In this document: positions 59,827 to 64,000 of the stretch, piece after piece
How the letters are laid out: each line of letters opens with the position of its first letter
How positions within the stretch are numbered: the stretch's first letter is position 1
Origin: Candidatus Neomarinimicrobiota bacterium
Lineage (GTDB): Bacteria > Fidelibacterota > Marinisomatia > Marinisomatales > S15-B10
Length of the DNA: 64,000 bases
Assembly: GCA_012964825.1 (NCBI GenBank)
Contig: DTTI01000069.1
Location: 1 to 64,000 of the forward strand
Direction: 5' to 3'
The notes under the pieces: generated by a model
Told to the model about the DNA's origin: nothing
What the model saw: only the letters and a program-made list of their open reading frames with translations
Databases searched by the model: none
Made by a program: the position numbers and the translations under genes

Positions 59827-62800
59827 CTAGAAACCAAAGTTCACCGACATGGTGAAGGTCCTTGGGATAGGTACTCCAAATGCATCAATACTCTCTCTAA
59901 ACATATTCAGACCGCCGTCCTGTGCACTGCCGGCGTTCAGCTCAGGATCGATACCTGAGTAATCTGTCCAGAGCATAATGTTACGCCCGGCAAAAGAAAC
60001 TGACATATTTGTCAGGCCGAAGCGTGAAACTGTCTCACTGGGAACACGGTATGTAATACTCAACTCCCGAAAACGGACAAAATCACCGTCTTCAACAAGG
60101 TTCAAACCGCTGTAAGGCGACAGTGACTGCCACGTTTCAACCCATTCTTTCGCAGCCGCTAAGCGTTCGTTAGCATCGTACTTGGGGTTGAAGCTGGCAT
60201 CCACACCACCGGTCATGAAGTCGCGTTCCGTTATTGAGGAACCCATGATGTTTCGCCCGATATAAGGGTTGGCCTTGCGGAAGGCATCCGTCAGATTGGA
60301 ATACCCGAAGTTGCCAAAACGCGTCTCAAACATGGCGTTAATCTGGATGTTTCTCATGATTGTAATATTAGCACCGAAGGAACCCATGTAGTCAGGTCTT
60401 GGCTTACCAATATACCAAGCCAATCTGTCACCGGCTGTCTTGGCGCGCTTGGCTGTTACATCAGCATCGGTGGGAACATCCAGACAGGGGCCCCAACCAG
60501 AAAGAATGCTCATGGTTTCGCTACCGGTAAAAGCTGCCAGAAGTTCGGATTTGCTCTCACAAACACCATCATTATTCAAATCGATGGGATACTCAGTGTC
60601 CACCAGTTTAGCACCAAACAGAGCCGCAATTGGGAATCCTTTTGTCAGGAAGTTCCTGTAGCGTGGATAGGATCCGCCAACCTTCTGCTCAGGTGCACCA
60701 CCGAGACTGGTAAGTTCGTCCTCCAAGTAGGAGAGAGCTCCATACACATCCACAGTGAGCTGGCTGGAACGTACAACATTTGCATTCAGTCCAAGCTCCC
60801 AACCTGAAGCTGTCCACTCACCGATATTGGTAAGCTGGGTGTTAGCAAATCCACCGGAAGGTGGAAAGGATTGGGGAACGAGGCCGTCTGTGGTGATTTT
60901 GCTAAAGTATGCAAATTCACCACCGATCTTATCATTTAAAATACCGAAGTCAAACCCAACTTCAGTTTCTGTAGTAATCTCAGGTCCCAATGCGGGGTTA
61001 CCCACGTTGCCTGGTCTCAGACCGGGGCCTTCCAGAGACGACCACGGTGCATATGTGGTGTACTGATCAAACGCACCGGGCTGGTTACCCGACTGACCCC
61101 ATGATCCACGTAGACGAAGTGTGCTAAGGGGGCCAAGGGGACCCATCATTTCAGTTAATAGATAGGAGAGGCCCACGCGGGGGTATGTCACCGTCTGGAA
61201 CTCCTCACCAAAGGTGCTGGTGGCATCCAACCGCATGCTAAGTGTCGCAAACAGATAATCGCCAACACCAACACGCTCCTGGAACAAGTATCCGGCCTCA
61301 ATAGTTTCAACAAAAGAAGAGCCGGACTGAGGCGCATTCAGTGCGCCCAAAACCTGGAGACCGGGGCCGGGGAACTGGTTGCCCCAACCTTCGATGAATT
61401 TCCTTACCATTCTATTGGCATTAAAACCTCCAACTGTTTCAAAGCTGAGGTTACCCATGTCCATATTATGGCTGGCCCTTATATCCAAGGTCAGCTCTTT
61501 CTGCTGACGACGGCCAATAGAAAGATATCCATCTCTGTAATAACTGCTTTTATTATCAGCGGCCCACCTATAAGGCATATAACTCTCACCACGGCCGTTG
61601 GTCATATTCAGACCGAAATTACCTTTCAAGGTAAGATTGTTGCCAGGTGTGTAGGTCACGGTAGTAGAGACCAGAGTGTTATCAAGATCAGAATTCAACT
61701 GCCGGAAGGTCACTTCCCTAGCTGTGGCCCAGGCAAAGGATCCGGTATAGTTGTCAACAGCATCGCCATAGCTTAAGGCCGTGGCGAATTCAGGTTTCCC
61801 CATCTGAATGAGAGAGGTAATTCCATAGATGTTGTTGTTATTCTGAATTGTACTCTGGATACGGCCAGTATAAAAGGTATGAATGCGCACCTTCAGGTTG
61901 TCACTAGGCAAAATGTTCAGGGTGGCGCTTGACATGAATTTGTTGTCAGCATCATTGCCATCGCCGACAGGAAGGCCGCCTAGGGTGGCATTGTTGTCAA
62001 ATGGACCATCAAAGGTCTGATAGCGAACATTGGCAAAATATGTGGCCCCAGGAACACCACCTTCCACACTGGCGGACATGGTGTTACCGCTTGCCTTGTC
62101 GTAAAGCATCCCGGCAAAGGGGATGGACATAATTTCCCATGTTTTACCAGAGTAGCTGCCACCTTCGGACTTGGATGAGGCATCAGCTGAAAACATATGC
62201 TTCATTCTGGAGGCTTGGTCGTCGGTCCTGGCGAAACCGGTATTTTCCTTGTAGCGTGACTCATCATAACTACCAGTCGTCTGAGCCATTTTAAACGAGA
62301 ATTTTGGTTTGCCGATGGCGCCTTGCTTGGTGATGATATTGATGATCCCATTAGTTGCCTTGGAACCGTACAGAGCAGAAGCTGTGGCTCCTTTGAGTAC
62401 CTCAATACGCTCAATGGCGTCCGGATTGATCTCACTCATGCGGCCCGGGACACCACCATTCCAATTCATGCCACCAGCATTTGTGGAGTTGTCCAAGCGG
62501 ATACCGTCCACGTAAATGGTGGGCTGGTTGGACTGAGAAATACTTGAAGTACCTCGAATTCTGATCTCAGCACCTTCACCGGCCAGTCCGCCGTTCAGAT
62601 TCACCTGAACACCGGGTATCCGGCCTGTGAGAATCTGATCCACGCTGCTTACAGGCGAACCCGCAAGCTCATCCATTTTAACGGTACCAACAGTGTTACC
62701 TAACTTAGCTTTCTCCACAGCAACACCTGTTCCAGTAACCACAATCTCATTCATGTCAATGGCAGATGCCCGAAGAGAAAAATTCAATTCGGTAACACTA

Positions 62801-63081
62801 CCAGCAAGAACGCTAACCTGCTCTGAAGAAGTGGCGTAACCAATGTAGTTGGCACTTACCTTGTAATCACCTGCGGTTACACTGGCCATGCTGTAATCAC
62901 CATCCATACCTGTCGCGGCACCCATGTTGGTTCCAACGATTAAAACGTTGGCGCCCACCAAGGGGTTACCATCCTGATCTGTGACCCGGCCGGCAACAGT
63001 ACCGGTTTGAGCAAACAGAGCAAGAGGCATGGACACTGCAAGCAATAGCGCAAAACAGCGAACAATAACTCGATTATTCAT
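59827..63081 (-). CDS. SusC/RagA-family TonB-linked outer-membrane protein
   Basis: The 1084-residue receptor has a signal peptide (residues 1-25), a regulatory-like domain (about 26-105, GRVTDQDGNPLVGANVLIVG), a plug region (about 115-245, with VQVNLNGGLAGEGAEIRIRG and SNQPTIYVDGIRLDN) and a 22-stranded barrel ending NFGF. I chose the ATG at 63081, preceded by GAGGAG. It forms the channel partner of the SusD gene that follows. A sigma-70-like promoter lies upstream. The substrate is unknown. Confidence 0.95.
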   Translation of the reverse strand: MNNRVIVRCFALLLAVSMPLALFAQTGTVAGRVTDQDGNPLVGANVLIVGTNMGAATGMDGDYSMASVTAGDYKVSANYIGYATSSEQVSVLAGSVTELNFSLRASAIDMNEIVVTGTGVAVEKAKLGNTVGTVKMDELAGSPVSSVDQILTGRIPGVQVNLNGGLAGEGAEIRIRGTSSISQSNQPTIYVDGIRLDNSTNAGGMNWNGGVPGRMSEINPDAIERIEVLKGATASALYGSKATNGIINIITKQGAIGKPKFSFKMAQTTGSYDESRYKENTGFARTDDQASRMKHMFSADASSKSEGGSYSGKTWEIMSIPFAGMLYDKASGNTMSASVEGGVPGATYFANVRYQTFDGPFDNNATLGGLPVGDGNDADNKFMSSATLNILPSDNLKVRIHTFYTGRIQSTIQNNNNIYGITSLIQMGKPEFATALSYGDAVDNYTGSFAWATAREVTFRQLNSDLDNTLVSTTVTYTPGNNLTLKGNFGLNMTNGRGESYMPYRWAADNKSSYYRDGYLSIGRRQQKELTLDIRASHNMDMGNLSFETVGGFNANRMVRKFIEGWGNQFPGPGLQVLGALNAPQSGSSFVETIEAGYLFQERVGVGDYLFATLSMRLDATSTFGEEFQTVTYPRVGLSYLLTEMMGPLGPLSTLRLRGSWGQSGNQPGAFDQYTTYAPWSSLEGPGLRPGNVGNPALGPEITTETEVGFDFGILNDKIGGEFAYFSKITTDGLVPQSFPPSGGFANTQLTNIGEWTASGWELGLNANVVRSSQLTVDVYGALSYLEDELTSLGGAPEQKVGGSYPRYRNFLTKGFPIAALFGAKLVDTEYPIDLNNDGVCESKSELLAAFTGSETMSILSGWGPCLDVPTDADVTAKRAKTAGDRLAWYIGKPRPDYMGSFGANITIMRNIQINAMFETRFGNFGYSNLTDAFRKANPYIGRNIMGSSITERDFMTGGVDASFNPKYDANERLAAAKEWVETWQSLSPYSGLNLVEDGDFVRFRELSITYRVPSETVSRFGLTNMSVSFAGRNIMLWTDYSGIDPELNAGSAQDGGLNMFRESIDAFGVPIPRTFTMSVNFGF

Positions 63082-63203
63082 ATCAATACTCCTCGTTCTC
63101 ATTTAATATTATCCAAAAGATTCAAGTTTATTATGTCTGTAGAGAGGATAGTTATCCCACAATATTATGAATAGACGCATCCCCTCGTCTCATCAGGCCT
63201 GAG

Positions 63204-63231
63204 AATACAACTTATTTTTCACCTGTGTCAA
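63204..63231 (-). promoter_or_regulatory. Probable promoter of the SusC-SusD operon
   Basis: On the minus strand TTGACA (63231-63226) and TGTATT (63209-63204) are separated by 16 nt, a good match to a sigma-70 -35 box and a fair -10 box. It lies 122 bases before the SusC ATG, leaving room for a leader. The 193-nt gap to the previous gene shows no other clear signal. Confidence 0.5.
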
Positions 63232-63295
63232 GTATTATTTTAATTCCACTTTCAGAAGAGAAAAAGGTGAAAAGCAGGAGATAAACCTGTTAAAT

Positions 63296-64000
63296 CTAAA
63301 ATGAAACCTCAATCCCAAAAGTGGGGAGCATAAGCAGGGTATATATGGGTTCATAATAAAGAACAGGTTTGGGGAACTGCAAACTGAGGGGAATATGCTC
63401 TTCGCCCCCTTCAATGTTGATAATACTCCTATACTCAAGCACATTTTTTCTATTGTAGGCGTTCAACAGCTCAAAAGTGAGTTTCAGATTCACCCGTTCT
63501 TTAATAGACTGATCATATTCTAACCGGACATCCAGACGGTGATATGCAGGATACCGAGCTGAGTTGAAATTCTCAGGCCCTCCAAAAGTAGGAACAAAAC
63601 GGGCGTAACCTGTTTCCGGGTCAGAAAGGATGATGTTTCTGATCGTGGTAGAATCAAGGTCATCCACCGCCTGCCCCACCATTGGCTCCATGCTGATTGC
63701 GGGAGTATAAGGAAATCCGGAGCCGTACTGCCATCGAGAGCTGACCGTCAATCCTCTCCCTAGCCTTACGCTTATCCCCATACTAAGGGAATGCCGCCGG
63801 TCATACTCGAAAGGGAAGCGTCTAAGAGCTCCCTGGGCCATACGCTCCTCTTCCGCACGGCTGAAAGTGTATGAAATCCAGCCGGTCCATCTGTCATCTA
63901 TGGTGACACGCCTTTTCTCAAGCCGTCCTTGAAGACCTACTGCGTCCACAGTACTACCGTTTTCCGCTTCCAGTGCAGGCTGGAACCGCATAGCTGTAAC
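63296..64000 (-). CDS. C-terminal part of a TonB-dependent receptor (cut by window edge)
   Basis: The reading frame stays open to the window edge, so the gene begins beyond 64000. About 235 residues of barrel are seen, including SYTFSRAEEERMAQG, FPFEYDRRHSLSMGISVRLG and FNSARYPAYHRLDVRLEYD, with the typical terminal strand ending FGIEVSF. It resembles the 785-residue receptor at 11-13 kb (compare DRRH and PPFHRLDFS) more than SusC. The ligand is unknown. Confidence 0.88.
   Translation of the reverse strand, partial: VTAMRFQPALEAENGSTVDAVGLQGRLEKRRVTIDDRWTGWISYTFSRAEEERMAQGALRRFPFEYDRRHSLSMGISVRLGRGLTVSSRWQYGSGFPYTPAISMEPMVGQAVDDLDSTTIRNIILSDPETGYARFVPTFGGPENFNSARYPAYHRLDVRLEYDQSIKERVNLKLTFELLNAYNRKNVLEYRSIINIEGGEEHIPLSLQFPKPVLYYEPIYTLLMLPTFGIEVSF

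Noticed and set aside
1-64000. Genome-wide UGA recoding (for example as tryptophan)
   Set aside because: UGA ends many clear genes here (for example those with ATGA overlaps at 7971, 11115, 39343 and 39633), and tryptophan is encoded by TGG throughout. Only two genes have UGA inside.
1-64000. CRISPR arrays, insertion sequences, phage genes, rRNA
   Set aside because: No regularly spaced repeats, transposase, integrase or ribosomal RNA stretches were seen on either strand.

Overview
The window is a bacterial chromosome segment dense in genes, most of them on the minus strand. It carries three complete TonB-dependent receptors and one partial one, a SusC/SusD pair, a DUF4249 partner protein, a PorV/PorQ-like outer-membrane protein, two secreted proteins with C-terminal sorting domains of the type IX secretion kind, ASPIC/FG-GAP and TPR secreted proteins, and many predicted lipoproteins. 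This points to a Gram-negative member of the FCB group. I infer a marine heterotroph of the Marinimicrobia (SAR406) type, but no phylogenetic marker here proves it. UGA is used as an ordinary stop in many genes, so the genetic code is standard.

Layout. 0-2.2 kb: a secreted protein of unknown function, an AT-rich methyltransferase and tRNA-Lys. 2.3-14.2 kb: a PhoD-like phosphatase, a secreted repeat protein, then a tightly packed set (acyltransferase, TonB receptor, DUF4249 protein, ICMT-like methyltransferase, DMT exporter, membrane protein, MATE exporter). 14.3-19.2 kb: a redox neighbourhood with two genes that each contain one in-frame UGA exactly at a catalytic cysteine, a Bcp-type peroxiredoxin and an AhpD-like peroxidase. 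Each UGA is followed by a stem-loop that fits the bacterial SECIS pattern. Around them are an epimerase, a broken SRPBCC gene, an M20 hydrolase, a pterin dehydratase and a cupin.

19.3-34.5 kb: amino-acid and peptide use. An APC permease and amidase, an ornithine-cyclodeaminase-like enzyme, an exported RidA coupled to an exported class-V PLP enzyme, a serine hydrolase, a sodium symporter, an M14 peptidase, a NUDIX hydrolase and a DUF885 peptidase. 34.6-41.6 kb: five genes joined by stop/start overlaps (flavoprotein, small ferredoxin, PLP enzyme of SelA-like appearance, ASPIC/FG-GAP protein, TPR protein). I could not assign this set to a known pathway. 41.9-44.3 kb: a lipoprotein amidohydrolase and an exported flavin-reductase-fold protein.

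44.5-50.3 kb: TonB receptor, secreted protein with a sorting domain, PorV-like protein. 50.5-57.6 kb: a probable six-gene operon (DUF3311 protein, solute:sodium symporter, sulfatase, aminotransferase, NhaC-type antiporter, saccharopine-dehydrogenase-like enzyme). 57.7-64 kb: an unknown membrane protein, SusD, SusC and the end of another TonB receptor that runs off the window.

The strongest discoveries are the two selenoprotein genes within 4.3 kb and the coupled flavoprotein-ferredoxin-PLP cassette. No selA, selB, selC or selD, CRISPR array, rRNA or insertion sequence was seen.
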